NCBI GenBank assembly: GCA_902558375.1
Contig: CACEDQ010000004.1
Coordinates: forward strand, 1-64,000
DNA from: an uncultured SAR86 cluster bacterium
GTDB lineage: Bacteria; Pseudomonadota; Gammaproteobacteria; Magnimaribacterales; D2472
Length of the DNA stretch: 64,000 bases
Direction: 5' to 3'
Under the pieces are notes generated by a model. That model had not been told where the DNA came from. It ran no database searches and saw only the letters and a program-made list of their open reading frames with translations. The position numbers were made by a program, and so were the translations under genes. Numbering within the stretch: position 1 is the stretch's first letter; the number at the start of each line of letters is the position of its first letter. This document shows positions 37,435 through 46,311 of the stretch, in pieces.

Positions 37435-38106
37435 ATGTCAAAACCAATCATCGTAGCGGTTGATGAGACTCAACTAAGCTCTTTCAAGCAAACTGTAGAT
37501 TCTCTTGATAGTAACTTATGTATGATAAAAGTAGGAAGTGTAAGTTTTAATGCTATAGGGCATGAAGCTATAACATATGTTGCCTCTAAGGGGTTTGAAA
37601 TTTTTTTAGATCTCAAATTACATGACATACCTAATACTGTAAAAAAATCTATCGAGGGGTTAATTTCGTTACCAATAGGCATGATGACCATTCACACTTC
37701 TGGTGGTTTAGAAATGATGAAAGCTGCTAAGAGTGTTGTTGAGGGCACCGATATTAAGATTTTTGGTGTCACAGCTTTAACTAGTTTATCAGATGATGAT
37801 ACTAGCACTATCTTTAAAAGAACTGCATCTAATCAGGTTAGAGCAATGTTAGATTTAGCTCAAGAAGCAAAAATAGACGGAGTTGTATGTTCACCTCATG
37901 AACTTGACTTGGTTGTCGCAAGAAAGTCATTGCTGTCTATAACTCCAGGAATCAGACTTGCTGAATCTTCAGATGATCAAAGTAGAGTGATGACTCCAAA
38001 AGATGCTATTTCAAAAGGTGCTGACTATATTGTGATTGGAAGACCCATCACTAATGCACCGAACATCAATAAAGCTCTTCAAGAAATTCATAATTCAATA
38101 TGCTAG
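37435..38106 (+). CDS. pyrF: orotidine 5'-phosphate decarboxylase
   Basis: PyrF decarboxylates OMP to UMP, the last step of de novo pyrimidine synthesis. The catalytic motif is DLKLHDIPNTVKKSI, with the Lys-Asp-x-x-Lys-like charge network. VTALTSLSDDD, ITPGIRLAESSDDQSRVMTP and YIVIGRPITNAPN give the phosphate pocket. Length 223 fits the short proteobacterial form. ATG overlaps nothing upstream, but the 3' end overlaps pgi by 7 bases. Confidence 0.97.
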   Translation: MSKPIIVAVDETQLSSFKQTVDSLDSNLCMIKVGSVSFNAIGHEAITYVASKGFEIFLDLKLHDIPNTVKKSIEGLISLPIGMMTIHTSGGLEMMKAAKSVVEGTDIKIFGVTALTSLSDDDTSTIFKRTASNQVRAMLDLAQEAKIDGVVCSPHELDLVVARKSLLSITPGIRLAESSDDQSRVMTPKDAISKGADYIVIGRPITNAPNINKALQEIHNSIC

Positions 38107-39518
38107 ATATGAGTATATTAAATAAAATTATAGATGAGACTTCTCAATGCAAAGATGAGATTTATAAGCATTTATACTCAAACAATAATTTAGAATATAA
38201 ATCTTCATTAGGTGGATTTAATAGTAAACTTTTTTCTCTCTTTAAATCTCACTATGATGATTTAAAGGTTTCCGAATCAATCCAATCTTTATTTAAAGGT
38301 GATATTGTTAACGAAACTGAAAATCAAGCAGCATTTCATCATGTTTATAGAGATATATATGCTTCCTCATCAAATAATTTTGCTTCTGCAGAATTAATAG
38401 ATTCTTGTCGTTTAAATATTGAAAAGTGCATAAGACTTCAACAGGACTTAATTAAAAAAGGTATTAAAAACATTGTTACTATTGGTATTGGTGGATCTTT
38501 TGAAGGACCTAAATTATTAATTGAAACACTTACCAGCGAAAAGGATAGAAACTTTAAGCATATTTTCTTAACTGGACCAGATAAAGTTGAATTTAATGAA
38601 ACAGTTAAACCATTGAATCAAAAGGATACTTTTTTTATTGTTTCATCTAAGTCATTTAGTACTGATGAAACTCTACAAAGTATAGCTTTATCTAAATCAT
38701 GGTTGGAAACAAAATGTAAATTTGAAGATCACTTTATAGCCATTACCTCCCAGCCAGATAAAGCTCAAAACTTTGGCTTTAAAGAAAACATAATTGAATT
38801 TCCAAATGAAATTGGAGGAAGGTACTCAATCTGGTCTCCAATATCACTTCCGGCAATATTAGAACTTGAAGAAAATTTTAAAGAGTTTTTAGCAGGAGGG
38901 CATGAAGCAGACAATCTTCTGCTTAACGATGATGATTATAATGACTTTATAAAAGTATTATCTTTTAGCGATATTTGGCATAACAATTTTGATAATAAAC
39001 ATACAAGAGTTCTTCTCTTGTATAGCTGGAAAATGAGATTTTTTTCTGATTATGCTCAGCAACTTGAAATGGAATCTATTGGAAAGCATGCAAATCCTAA
39101 CTCAATATTTAAAAATACTGGGCAGGTTATTTTTGGGGGTTTCGGTTCTACAGCCCAACATAGTTATTTTCAATTACTTCATCAAGGCACAGCTTCTGCA
39201 TGTGCAGATATTTTTACAATTGAATCAAATAAGGATTCAAATAAATTGTTATATGCTCAATCCCAGGCACAATCTAATCTTTTAGCAAATGGACCTAATA
39301 AAGACCTAAAATCATTTGAACAAGTAAATGGTAATATTCCTACAAACTTATTCTCACTCAAAGAACTAAACCCAAAAACCCTGGGCTTCTTAATTGCAAC
39401 TTGGGAGCACAGGACATATGTAACTGCAAAAATGCTACAAATTAATCCTTTTGACCAATATGGTGTTAGTGCAGGAAAAATATTTGCTAAAAAGTATTTA
39501 AATGAACATGGCGGTTGA
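38100..39518 (+). CDS. pgi: glucose-6-phosphate isomerase
   Basis: Pgi interconverts glucose 6-phosphate and fructose 6-phosphate, and provides sugar phosphates to the nearby polysaccharide genes. Motifs are NIVTIGIGGSFEGPKLL, VSSKSFSTDETLQSIAL (sugar phosphate binding), GRYSIWSPISLPAIL, and FGSTAQHSYFQLLHQGT. The C-terminal catalytic lysine is in the GKIFAKKYL region. At 472 residues it is shorter than the 549 of E. coli, mainly in surface loops. It overlaps uvrC by 17 bases. Confidence 0.94.
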   Translation: MLDMSILNKIIDETSQCKDEIYKHLYSNNNLEYKSSLGGFNSKLFSLFKSHYDDLKVSESIQSLFKGDIVNETENQAAFHHVYRDIYASSSNNFASAELIDSCRLNIEKCIRLQQDLIKKGIKNIVTIGIGGSFEGPKLLIETLTSEKDRNFKHIFLTGPDKVEFNETVKPLNQKDTFFIVSSKSFSTDETLQSIALSKSWLETKCKFEDHFIAITSQPDKAQNFGFKENIIEFPNEIGGRYSIWSPISLPAILELEENFKEFLAGGHEADNLLLNDDDYNDFIKVLSFSDIWHNNFDNKHTRVLLLYSWKMRFFSDYAQQLEMESIGKHANPNSIFKNTGQVIFGGFGSTAQHSYFQLLHQGTASACADIFTIESNKDSNKLLYAQSQAQSNLLANGPNKDLKSFEQVNGNIPTNLFSLKELNPKTLGFLIATWEHRTYVTAKMLQINPFDQYGVSAGKIFAKKYLNEHGG

Positions 39519-41292
39519 TCTTAAAAAGGTTCCATCAACACCTGGCGTATATAAATTTTTCAGTAAAACTGAAATCATTTATATTGGAAAAGCTAAAAAT
39601 TTAAAAAAAAGAGTCTCAAGCTATTTTGGCACTTCTTTTAAAGACAGAAAAACTTCACAAATAAAATTTTTAACAGATAAGATTGAAACTTTTACTACTA
39701 AAAATGAGGTCGAGGCGCTACTCCTAGAACAAACATTAATCAAAGAGAACAAACCAAAGTTTAATATCCTTCTTAGAGATGATAAAACATACCCTTACAT
39801 ATATTTTTCTTTAGATCATCATTACCCTGGCATTTATTTAAAAAGAACAAAAAAAGCAGTTAATTCAAATTATTATGGTCCCTTTGTGAGCTCGGGCGCT
39901 GTCAAAAAATCCATTAAGGAAATTCAAAAAATTTTTAAACTTAGAAACTGCAATGATTCTACTTTTTCAAATAGATCTAGACCTTGTATAGAGTTTCAAA
40001 TGAAGAGATGTTCTGCACCATGTGTAGAAAATATAGGAAAATTTGATTACTTTGAAGACGTAGAATCTGCAAAATCATATTTATCTTCATCTGATTCACA
40101 AACTATAGGGCGTCTAAAGAATGATATTCAAAAAGCATCTAGTGAGTTAGATTTTGAAAAAGCGGCAGATATAAGGGATAGGTTAAAAAGAATTGAGCTT
40201 ATTCGCGAAGAACAGTCTGTAGTTACTCTTGCGAAAGATATAGATTTATTTTCTGTACATTCAGAAAATAACTATATAGGCATCTCAATAATAGTAGTTA
40301 GAAAGGGAAAAATTAGAGGAACAAAAACCCATCTTGTAAAAAAAGCTTTTTTTGAATCTATTGATTCAGTATATCAAATGGCAGTTATTAACTTTTATGA
40401 TTCTCAGCTAGATATTCCAAAAAAAGTTTTATGCACACACCTACTTGAAAGCAAAGAACTGATTTGCAAGGTGCTAAAAAAGAAGTTTAACGTAAATGTA
40501 CAAATTATTCATAGTCCAAGCAAATCCATTCGACCTATTTATAACTTATGTAAGCTAAATGCAAAACAAATAATTGAAAATCATTTAAGCAAGTCAGATA
40601 AATATAATTTTGCATTAGATGACTTAAAAAATCATGTTGGATATAAAAAGGATATAAAAAAAATTGAAGCATATGATGTAAGTCATATTTCTGGAAATCA
40701 TGCTGTAGCATCATGTATTGTCTTTACAAATCAGGGACCCAGCAAGACAGAATATAGAACATTCAATATACCAAGAGAGTTATCAGGAAATGATACTGGT
40801 TCTTTAAAGCATGTAATTCAAAGAAGAATAAAATATTATGAAGATAAAGAAATGAAACCTGATTTAATTCTAATTGATGGAGGGAGAAATCAACTAAATT
40901 TTTCACAGTCTGTAATTCAAAATTCAAAATATAAAAATGATATTAAGGTTATTTCAATCGTAAAGGGCGTAAATAGAATAAGAGCAACAGAAACGGTGTT
41001 ATCAAAAGATGGAATAATTGAATTTAATAGGGAGTCTAAAGGTTTTTTATTATTACAAGAAATCAGAGATGAATCTCATAGATTTTCAATTAATGCTCAA
41101 AGAAGAAAGAAGAATGCAAAAAATAGGAAATCTGAGTTAGATAAAATTGAGGGAATTGGTGAGGTTTTAAAAAATAGACTTTTGCTAAATTTTAAAAGTT
41201 TAAAAAATATTAAATCAGCAAATATAGAAGATTTAATGACTGTAAAAGGTATTAATGCCAAAATAGCTCAATTAATTAAAGAAAAGCTCTAA
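39502..41292 (+). CDS. uvrC: excinuclease ABC subunit C
   Basis: UvrC makes the two incisions in nucleotide excision repair. An N-terminal GIY-YIG nuclease (TPGVYKFFSKTEIIYIGKAKNLKKR) makes the 3' cut. A UVR motif (SELDFEKAADIRDRLKRIE) binds UvrB. The RNase H-like domain (YDVSHISGNHAVASCIVF, DLILIDGGRNQLN) makes the 5' cut, and the tail has a helix-hairpin-helix pair (IEGIGEVLKNRLL, VKGINAKIAQLI). Length 596 is close to E. coli's 610. uvrC-pgsA is a conserved pair. Start: ATG 39502, with a second ATG at 39508 also possible. Confidence 0.97.
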   Translation: MNMAVDLKKVPSTPGVYKFFSKTEIIYIGKAKNLKKRVSSYFGTSFKDRKTSQIKFLTDKIETFTTKNEVEALLLEQTLIKENKPKFNILLRDDKTYPYIYFSLDHHYPGIYLKRTKKAVNSNYYGPFVSSGAVKKSIKEIQKIFKLRNCNDSTFSNRSRPCIEFQMKRCSAPCVENIGKFDYFEDVESAKSYLSSSDSQTIGRLKNDIQKASSELDFEKAADIRDRLKRIELIREEQSVVTLAKDIDLFSVHSENNYIGISIIVVRKGKIRGTKTHLVKKAFFESIDSVYQMAVINFYDSQLDIPKKVLCTHLLESKELICKVLKKKFNVNVQIIHSPSKSIRPIYNLCKLNAKQIIENHLSKSDKYNFALDDLKNHVGYKKDIKKIEAYDVSHISGNHAVASCIVFTNQGPSKTEYRTFNIPRELSGNDTGSLKHVIQRRIKYYEDKEMKPDLILIDGGRNQLNFSQSVIQNSKYKNDIKVISIVKGVNRIRATETVLSKDGIIEFNRESKGFLLLQEIRDESHRFSINAQRRKKNAKNRKSELDKIEGIGEVLKNRLLLNFKSLKNIKSANIEDLMTVKGINAKIAQLIKEKL

Positions 41293-41295
41293 TTT

Positions 41296-41844
41296 GTGAC
41301 GACCATAATAAATATATTAACATTATCAAGGATTCTGTTAGCAGCTATAATTTTTGTACTTTTAATGTCACCTGAAGGATACTTTATGGCATTAATACTA
41401 TTTATTTTAGCTGGGGTTACTGATTATTTTGATGGTTATTTGGCCCGAAAACATAATGCAGTATCTCAACTTGGTGAAATATTAGATCCTATTGCAGATA
41501 AAATCCTCATTCTTTTTGTTTTATTTGGATTGGCAATAAACCTATCAAGTTACTTGATTGGTTTCATTGGATCGATAGTCATAACTAGAGAGATTTGGGT
41601 AGGGGCTCTAAGAGATTTAAATGCAAGGAATGGAAAAAGCGATGCAACTAAAGTCACATTTTTAGCAAAAATAAAAACTACAGTTCAATTGTTAACCCTT
41701 TCAATATATTTATTTGGATTAGCAATAAACAATATGTTAGTAATCGTCATAGCGGACATTCTATTATTCATCTCACTTTTTATCACTTTATATACTGGCT
41801 TTTTCTATACTTTAAACACTTTTAAAAAAAATGAAGATTCTTAA
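41296..41844 (+). CDS. pgsA: CDP-diacylglycerol--glycerol-3-phosphate 3-phosphatidyltransferase
   Basis: PgsA makes phosphatidylglycerophosphate in the membrane, the substrate of PgpA earlier in this window. The CDP-alcohol phosphotransferase signature is complete: TDYFDGYLARKHNAVSQLG followed by EILDPIADKI. Four or five hydrophobic segments fill the rest of the 182 residues. The start is GTG at 41296, 3 bases after uvrC. In many gammaproteobacteria tRNA-Gly/Cys/Leu genes follow pgsA directly; here two polysaccharide genes intervene. It overlaps the next gene by 14 bases. Confidence 0.95.
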   Translation: MTTIINILTLSRILLAAIIFVLLMSPEGYFMALILFILAGVTDYFDGYLARKHNAVSQLGEILDPIADKILILFVLFGLAINLSSYLIGFIGSIVITREIWVGALRDLNARNGKSDATKVTFLAKIKTTVQLLTLSIYLFGLAINNMLVIVIADILLFISLFITLYTGFFYTLNTFKKNEDS

Positions 41845-43075
41845 CAAGGAAGATTATAAAATTTGTATAGTTGGTTTGGGTTATGTTGGTCTACCCCTGG
41901 CTGCAAGATTTTCACTGAAAGGATTTGATGTAACTGGTTTTGATATTAAAGAAGAAAGGATTGACCAGCTAAAAAATAAAATTGATATCAATGATGATAT
42001 TTCTGATAAAAATTTAGATATATTAGTTAATAATTCAAAATTAACTTCAAATATTAATGAAATTAAAGATAACAACATATATATAATCACTGTCCCAACA
42101 CCGATAAATGAGGACAAAACTCCAGATCTTAATCCGCTTATTGCTTCCAGTGAGCTAGTAGGAAGCATAATAAAGAAAGGCTCAATAGTTATATATGAAT
42201 CTACCGTTTATCCAGGAGTAACTGATGAAATATGCACTCCAATTCTAGAACAAAAATCTGGCTTAATTTTTAATAAAGAATTTTCAACTGGGTACAGTCC
42301 CGAAAGAATAGTTCCTGGTGATAAAGTTAATACAATTGAGAATATAAAAAAAATTGTTTCAGCATCAAACAGAGAAACTTTGAAAATTATATCTTTTCTA
42401 TATTCCTCAATTATAGATGCCGGAATTCATGAAGCATCATCAATTAAGGTAGCTGAAGCAGCAAAAGTAACTGAAAATATTCAGCGAGATGTCAATATTG
42501 CATTAATAAATGAAATGCATCAATTATATACATCACTTAATATTTCTACTCTAGATGTTATTGAAGCAGCTTCAACAAAATGGAACTTCATGAAACTAAC
42601 TCCAGGTTTAGTAGGAGGCCATTGTATTGGCATCGATCCATATTATTTAATGCATAAATCTGAAGTATCTGGATATGTTCCTAACATTATGAGATCTGCA
42701 AGAAAGATTAATGATGAAATGGGTATCTGGGTTATAGACAATTTTTTGAAATATGCTGCTAAAAATTCTATTAATCTAAAGACAACTGAAATAACAATAA
42801 TGGGCTATACGTTTAAAGAGGACTGTTCTGATATTAGAAATACGAAAGTGCATGACTTAGCTGTTTCAATTAAGAATGCTGGATTTAATATTAGAATATG
42901 GGATCCATATTTAGATGATAAAACTATTGAAAATTTAACAAATGTAAATATTAAATCTTTAAGAGAAGCTCCTAAAAATGTTGATTTAGCATTTGTTTGT
43001 GTAAATCATAAAGAGATACTAGAATTTTTAAAGTCTTATAAGGGCTTTGTTTATGATTTTAGAAGATTAAATTGA
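41831..43075 (+). CDS. nucleotide-sugar dehydrogenase (UDP-N-acetylhexosamine dehydrogenase, TviB/WbpA-like)
   Basis: Two-step NAD-dependent oxidation of a UDP-sugar C6 to the uronic acid. The N-terminal fold is ICIVGLGYVGLPLAARFSLKG. The middle has YSPERIVPGDK and VAEAAKVTENIQRDVNIALINE. The catalytic cysteine is in LVGGHCIGIDPYYLMHKSE. The GGHCIGIDPYYL form marks the UDP-GlcNAc/GalNAc dehydrogenase branch (TviB, WbpA, WecC) rather than UDP-glucose dehydrogenase. Length 414 is typical. It is the first gene of the polysaccharide island, joined to pgsA by overlap and to the next gene by TTGA. Confidence 0.9.
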   Translation: MKILNKEDYKICIVGLGYVGLPLAARFSLKGFDVTGFDIKEERIDQLKNKIDINDDISDKNLDILVNNSKLTSNINEIKDNNIYIITVPTPINEDKTPDLNPLIASSELVGSIIKKGSIVIYESTVYPGVTDEICTPILEQKSGLIFNKEFSTGYSPERIVPGDKVNTIENIKKIVSASNRETLKIISFLYSSIIDAGIHEASSIKVAEAAKVTENIQRDVNIALINEMHQLYTSLNISTLDVIEAASTKWNFMKLTPGLVGGHCIGIDPYYLMHKSEVSGYVPNIMRSARKINDEMGIWVIDNFLKYAAKNSINLKTTEITIMGYTFKEDCSDIRNTKVHDLAVSIKNAGFNIRIWDPYLDDKTIENLTNVNIKSLREAPKNVDLAFVCVNHKEILEFLKSYKGFVYDFRRLN

Positions 43076-43080
43076 GTTTT

Positions 43081-43848
43081 ATGAAAATAGTAGTAGTTAG
43101 TGGGGGCTTTGATCCAATACATTCCGGCCATATAGAATATCTCAAGAGTGCAAAGGCTTACGGCGATAAATTGATAGTAGCATTAAATAGCGATAGCTGG
43201 CTTGAAAAAAAGAAAGGTAAGCCATTCATGGCTTTTAGAGAAAGAAAATCAATATTAGAAGCAATTAAATACGTCAATGAAGTTATTGGTTTTGAAGATG
43301 ATAGAAAGGGTTCATGCATCAATGCGCTCCAAAAAATAAAAAACTTATACCCAGATGATAAGATTTTTTTTGCTAACGGCGGAGATAGAAATGTTGACAA
43401 TATTCCTGAAATGTCTGTCTCAGGAATTGAATTTCTTTTCAGTGTTGGTGGAGATGATAAAAAAAACTCATCGTCATGGATACTTAATAATTGGCAATAT
43501 TATTTTGAAGAAAGACAATGGGGTTCATTCTTTAATTTATTTCAAACAAAGAATATTAAAGTTAAGGAATTAATTGTAGAACCAGGGAAATCTATGAGTT
43601 TTCAAAGACATTCAAAAAGAAATGAAATATGGCTGGTGAGCGAAGGTTCGTGTGAAGTAAATTCATCAAAGGAAAAGTTACCGGAAAATTTAGAAAAAGT
43701 TACACTATGTAAATTTGATCATTTTCTAGTTCCATTGGGACAATGGCATCAAATTGTAAATCATACAAAAAATCAAACCCACATCATTGAAATACAATTT
43801 GGAGATGAATGTATTGAAGAAGATATTGAAAGAATATTAATTAAATAA
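43081..43848 (+). CDS. cytidylyltransferase-like / cupin fusion protein
   Basis: Two domains in one chain. Residues about 1-135 are a nucleotidyltransferase of the TagD/RfaE-C/PanC class, with VSGGFDPIHSGHIEYLKSAKA (HxGH motif) and the loop SDSWLEKKKG. Residues about 150-255 are a cupin like the C-terminal half of mannose-6-phosphate isomerase/GDP-mannose pyrophosphorylase. It starts WGSFFNLF and continues LIVEPGKSMSFQRHSKRNEIWLVSEGS and PLGQWHQIVNH with candidate metal-binding histidines. Substrate unknown; it may activate or isomerise a sugar or polyol phosphate for the surface polymer. The ORF track starts at a TTG (43072) overlapping the upstream stop; ATG 43081 is equally plausible. Confidence 0.8.
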   Translation: MKIVVVSGGFDPIHSGHIEYLKSAKAYGDKLIVALNSDSWLEKKKGKPFMAFRERKSILEAIKYVNEVIGFEDDRKGSCINALQKIKNLYPDDKIFFANGGDRNVDNIPEMSVSGIEFLFSVGGDDKKNSSSWILNNWQYYFEERQWGSFFNLFQTKNIKVKELIVEPGKSMSFQRHSKRNEIWLVSEGSCEVNSSKEKLPENLEKVTLCKFDHFLVPLGQWHQIVNHTKNQTHIIEIQFGDECIEEDIERILIK

Positions 43849-43849
43849 T

Positions 43850-43882
43850 TTGTCTGTATATTTCTTTGAATCTGTATACAAT
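43850..43882 (+). promoter_or_regulatory. candidate promoter for tRNA-Cys
   Basis: TTGTCT (43850-43855) and TACAAT (43877-43882, within GTATACAAT) precede tRNA-Cys by about 17 bases. Spacing is longer than ideal (21, or 19 if TATACA is used), so confidence is low. It would let the tRNAs be made independently of the sugar genes upstream. Confidence 0.28.
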
Positions 43883-43898
43883 AGCATCAATTATTTTT

Positions 43899-43972
43899 GG
43901 CTGGATGGCAGAGTGGTTATGCAGCGGCCTGCAAAGCCGTTTACGCCGGTTCGATTCCGGCTTCAGCCTCCA
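43899..43972 (+). tRNA. tRNA-Cys (GCA)
   Basis: The 74-base cloverleaf has acceptor stem GGCTGGA / TTCAGCC (one G-T pair). The D arm begins GCAGAGTGGTTATGC. The anticodon stem-loop is GCGGC-CTGCAAA-GCCGT with anticodon GCA, and the T arm is CCGGTTCGATTCCGG. The discriminator is T, as expected for tRNA-Cys, and CCA is encoded. It lies 50 bases after the cupin fusion gene and 55 bases before tRNA-Leu. Confidence 0.97.
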
Positions 43973-43998
43973 ATATATTTTTTTTGTTGGTAACCAAG

Positions 43999-44004
43999 TA
44001 TAAT
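43999..44004 (+). promoter_or_regulatory. perfect -10 hexamer upstream of tRNA-Leu
   Basis: TATAAT stands 23 bases before tRNA-Leu in the spacer. The -35 position (about 43976-43981) is only AT-rich, without a good match. If active it would drive tRNA-Leu and perhaps the polysaccharide genes beyond. Confidence 0.4.
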
Positions 44005-44027
44005 AACGAAATGGAGACTTTGTATTA

Positions 44028-44114
44028 GCCCGAGTGGTGGAATTGGTAGACACAAGGGACTTAAAATCCCTCGATAGAAATATCGTGCCGGTTCAAGTCC
44101 GGCCTCGGGTACCA
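44028..44114 (+). tRNA. tRNA-Leu (TAA)
   Basis: An 87-base class II tRNA with acceptor GCCCGAG / CTCGGGT. The D arm is TGGTGGAATTGGTAGACA and the anticodon loop is CTTAAAA with anticodon TAA. A long variable arm (TCGATAGAAATATCGT) follows, with T arm CCGGTTCAAGTCCGG, discriminator A and encoded CCA. Cys-Leu order matches cysT-leuZ behind pgsA in E. coli, but the glycine tRNA usually before them is not seen. The wzz gene starts only 8 bases after the CCA. Confidence 0.97.
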
Positions 44115-44122
44115 GCTGCAAA

Positions 44123-45058
44123 ATGAATATAGAAGAAAATAAAAAAATTCATGATGATAAATATCTTGATGACTTTGAAGTGTTTGAAGTCATCAAGTTT
44201 ATTTTTACAAAAAAGTTTCTCATATCTATCATTACTGTAGTATTTTCTATATCTTCTATACTTTATGCCTTAAACATACAAAATACTTATTTATCGCAAA
44301 CTCTTTTAGTCCCATCAGATGATAGCAACTCAATTAGTTCTCAAATAGGCTCTTTAAGTCCTTTAGCTGGGTTTGCTGGCATTAATTTGGCTCAAGGCAA
44401 CGCATCAAAATCAACGGAGGCAATTGAAAAAATACAGTCTTTAGAGTTTTTTACTAATTCATTTCTTCCATATATCAAGCTTGAAAATTTAATGGCTGTT
44501 GAGTCATGGGATATAGTTTCAAATAAACTAGTTTATAAGAAAGAGATTTTTGATGTTAAAAATTCTACGTGGATAAGAAAGGCAACTTTCCCCCAAACAC
44601 AAATACCATCCGACCAAGAAGCTTTCAAAATTTACAAAAAAATACTTTCTATAAACGAAAATAAAAGAACATCTTTTGTATCGTTATCAATTGAACATCA
44701 ATCACCTTACATAGCAAAAAAATGGGTAAGTATTATCGTCAATAATATTAATACTACTATGCAAGAAATAGATAAAAAAGAGGCATCAAATAACATTGAT
44801 TTTCTCTATGAGACTATTTCACAGGTTGAGATAGCTGAAGTAAAAGAGGCAATCTCCGAGATTTTAGAATCTCAAATGAAGTCATTAATGCTTACTTCTG
44901 CAAGCGATAACTATGTTTTTAAAACAGTATATAGCGCTTTCGTTCCAGAAGAAAAATTTGCACCTAATAGATCATTGATTGTTATTATAGGAACATTTTT
45001 TGGCCTCATATTTGCGGTTATGCTTGTTGTAATAATATTCTTTAAAAAACATAGATAA
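44123..45058 (+). CDS. wzz: Wzz/chain-length determinant family protein
   Basis: Wzz proteins sit in the inner membrane and set the length of Wzy-made O-antigen or capsule chains. The 311 residues have the expected layout: a cytoplasmic N-tail, a first membrane segment at about 32-50 (LISIITVVFSISSILYAL), and a large periplasmic, partly coiled region. A second segment lies at about 284-305 and follows the proline-bearing EEKFAPNRS. ATG at 44123 is 8 bases after the tRNA-Leu CCA with no clear ribosome site. In Pseudomonas wzz likewise opens the O-antigen locus, there behind ihfB. Confidence 0.9.
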   Translation: MNIEENKKIHDDKYLDDFEVFEVIKFIFTKKFLISIITVVFSISSILYALNIQNTYLSQTLLVPSDDSNSISSQIGSLSPLAGFAGINLAQGNASKSTEAIEKIQSLEFFTNSFLPYIKLENLMAVESWDIVSNKLVYKKEIFDVKNSTWIRKATFPQTQIPSDQEAFKIYKKILSINENKRTSFVSLSIEHQSPYIAKKWVSIIVNNINTTMQEIDKKEASNNIDFLYETISQVEIAEVKEAISEILESQMKSLMLTSASDNYVFKTVYSAFVPEEKFAPNRSLIVIIGTFFGLIFAVMLVVIIFFKKHR

Positions 45059-45138
45059 CCAACAAATGATTTCTAAAAATATAGACTCCTCTCTTTTATA
45101 CATTAGCTTTAACATTACTATTCATAGAAATTATTAGA

Positions 45139-46305
45139 ATGAAAATTGCTGTAGTTGGCTCAGGATATGTTGGAATGTCCCTATCAGTATTATTGGCACA
45201 ATATAATCAGGTTGTTGTTTATGATATAGATGAAGATAGAGTCAAACTAATAAACAAAAAAAAATCAACAATTTTCGATAAGGACATTGATTATTTTCTT
45301 GCCAAGAAAAATTTAAAACTATCTGCAACATTAGATAAATTCAATGCTTATGAGGATGCAGAATTTATTATCATTGCAGCTCCAACTAATTTTAGCCAAG
45401 AAGACAATTATTTTGATACTTCAACCATCGATTATATTATTGAAGATATAAGAAACATCAACAAAGAGGCTACTATTATAATTAAATCGACAGTGCCTAT
45501 TGGATATACACTGACGATGCAAAAAAAATTTGATACCGACAAGATTTTGTTTTCTCCTGAATTTCTTAGAGAAGGAAAGGCACTAGAAGATAATTTAAAT
45601 CCCTCAAGGATTATTATTGGAACTACAAAAGATATCGGAATAACTTTTGCAAATCTCTTAAAAGATGCTGCAACAAAAAAAAATATAGAAATATTATATA
45701 TGGGTTCAACAGAAGCTGAGGCCGTAAAGCTATTTTCTAATTCTTATTTAGCAATGAGAGTCTCTTTTTTTAATGAGTTAGATTCTTTTGCGATGAATAA
45801 AAAATTAAAAACAGAAGATATAATAAATGGAGTATGCTTAGACTCAAGAATTGGAGAGGGTTATAACAATCCGTCATTTGGCTATGGAGGTTATTGTCTT
45901 CCAAAAGATACCAAACAACTTTTATCTAATTTTAATACTATTCCACAGTCATTGATAGGCTCAATTATAACCTCCAATAGTATTCGAAAAGACTTTATTA
46001 CTAATGAAATAATCAAAAAAAAACCAAAGGTTGTTGGAATATATCGATTAATAATGAAAAGTGAAAGCGATAACCAAAGATCTTCAGCCATTCAAGGTAT
46101 TATAAAAAGACTGAGTTTAATGAAAATAGACATAATCATTTATGAGCCAAATATAAAGCTTGATTTATTTGATGGGCATAAAATTTATAAAAATTTTGAA
46201 GATTTTAAAAATATGTCAGATTTAATTGTATGCAATCGAAAAGATAAGCAAATCAAGGACGTTAAAGATAAAATTTTTACCAGAGATTTTTTTAGAAGAG
46301 ATTAG
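45139..46305 (+). CDS. ugd: UDP-glucose 6-dehydrogenase
   Basis: Ugd oxidises UDP-glucose twice to UDP-glucuronate. The dinucleotide fold is IAVVGSGYVGMSLSVLLAQ, then IIAAPTNFSQEDNYFDTS, FSPEFLREGKALEDNLNPSRI, and the catalytic cysteine in FGYGGYCLPKDTKQLLSNF. The LREGKAL and GGYCLPKD forms distinguish it from the dehydrogenase at 41,831. Length 388 is normal. Upstream is an 80-base AT-rich space after wzz with no clear promoter seen; downstream is the epimerase that would use its product. Confidence 0.95.
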   Translation: MKIAVVGSGYVGMSLSVLLAQYNQVVVYDIDEDRVKLINKKKSTIFDKDIDYFLAKKNLKLSATLDKFNAYEDAEFIIIAAPTNFSQEDNYFDTSTIDYIIEDIRNINKEATIIIKSTVPIGYTLTMQKKFDTDKILFSPEFLREGKALEDNLNPSRIIIGTTKDIGITFANLLKDAATKKNIEILYMGSTEAEAVKLFSNSYLAMRVSFFNELDSFAMNKKLKTEDIINGVCLDSRIGEGYNNPSFGYGGYCLPKDTKQLLSNFNTIPQSLIGSIITSNSIRKDFITNEIIKKKPKVVGIYRLIMKSESDNQRSSAIQGIIKRLSLMKIDIIIYEPNIKLDLFDGHKIYKNFEDFKNMSDLIVCNRKDKQIKDVKDKIFTRDFFRRD

Positions 46306-46311
46306 TAAATA

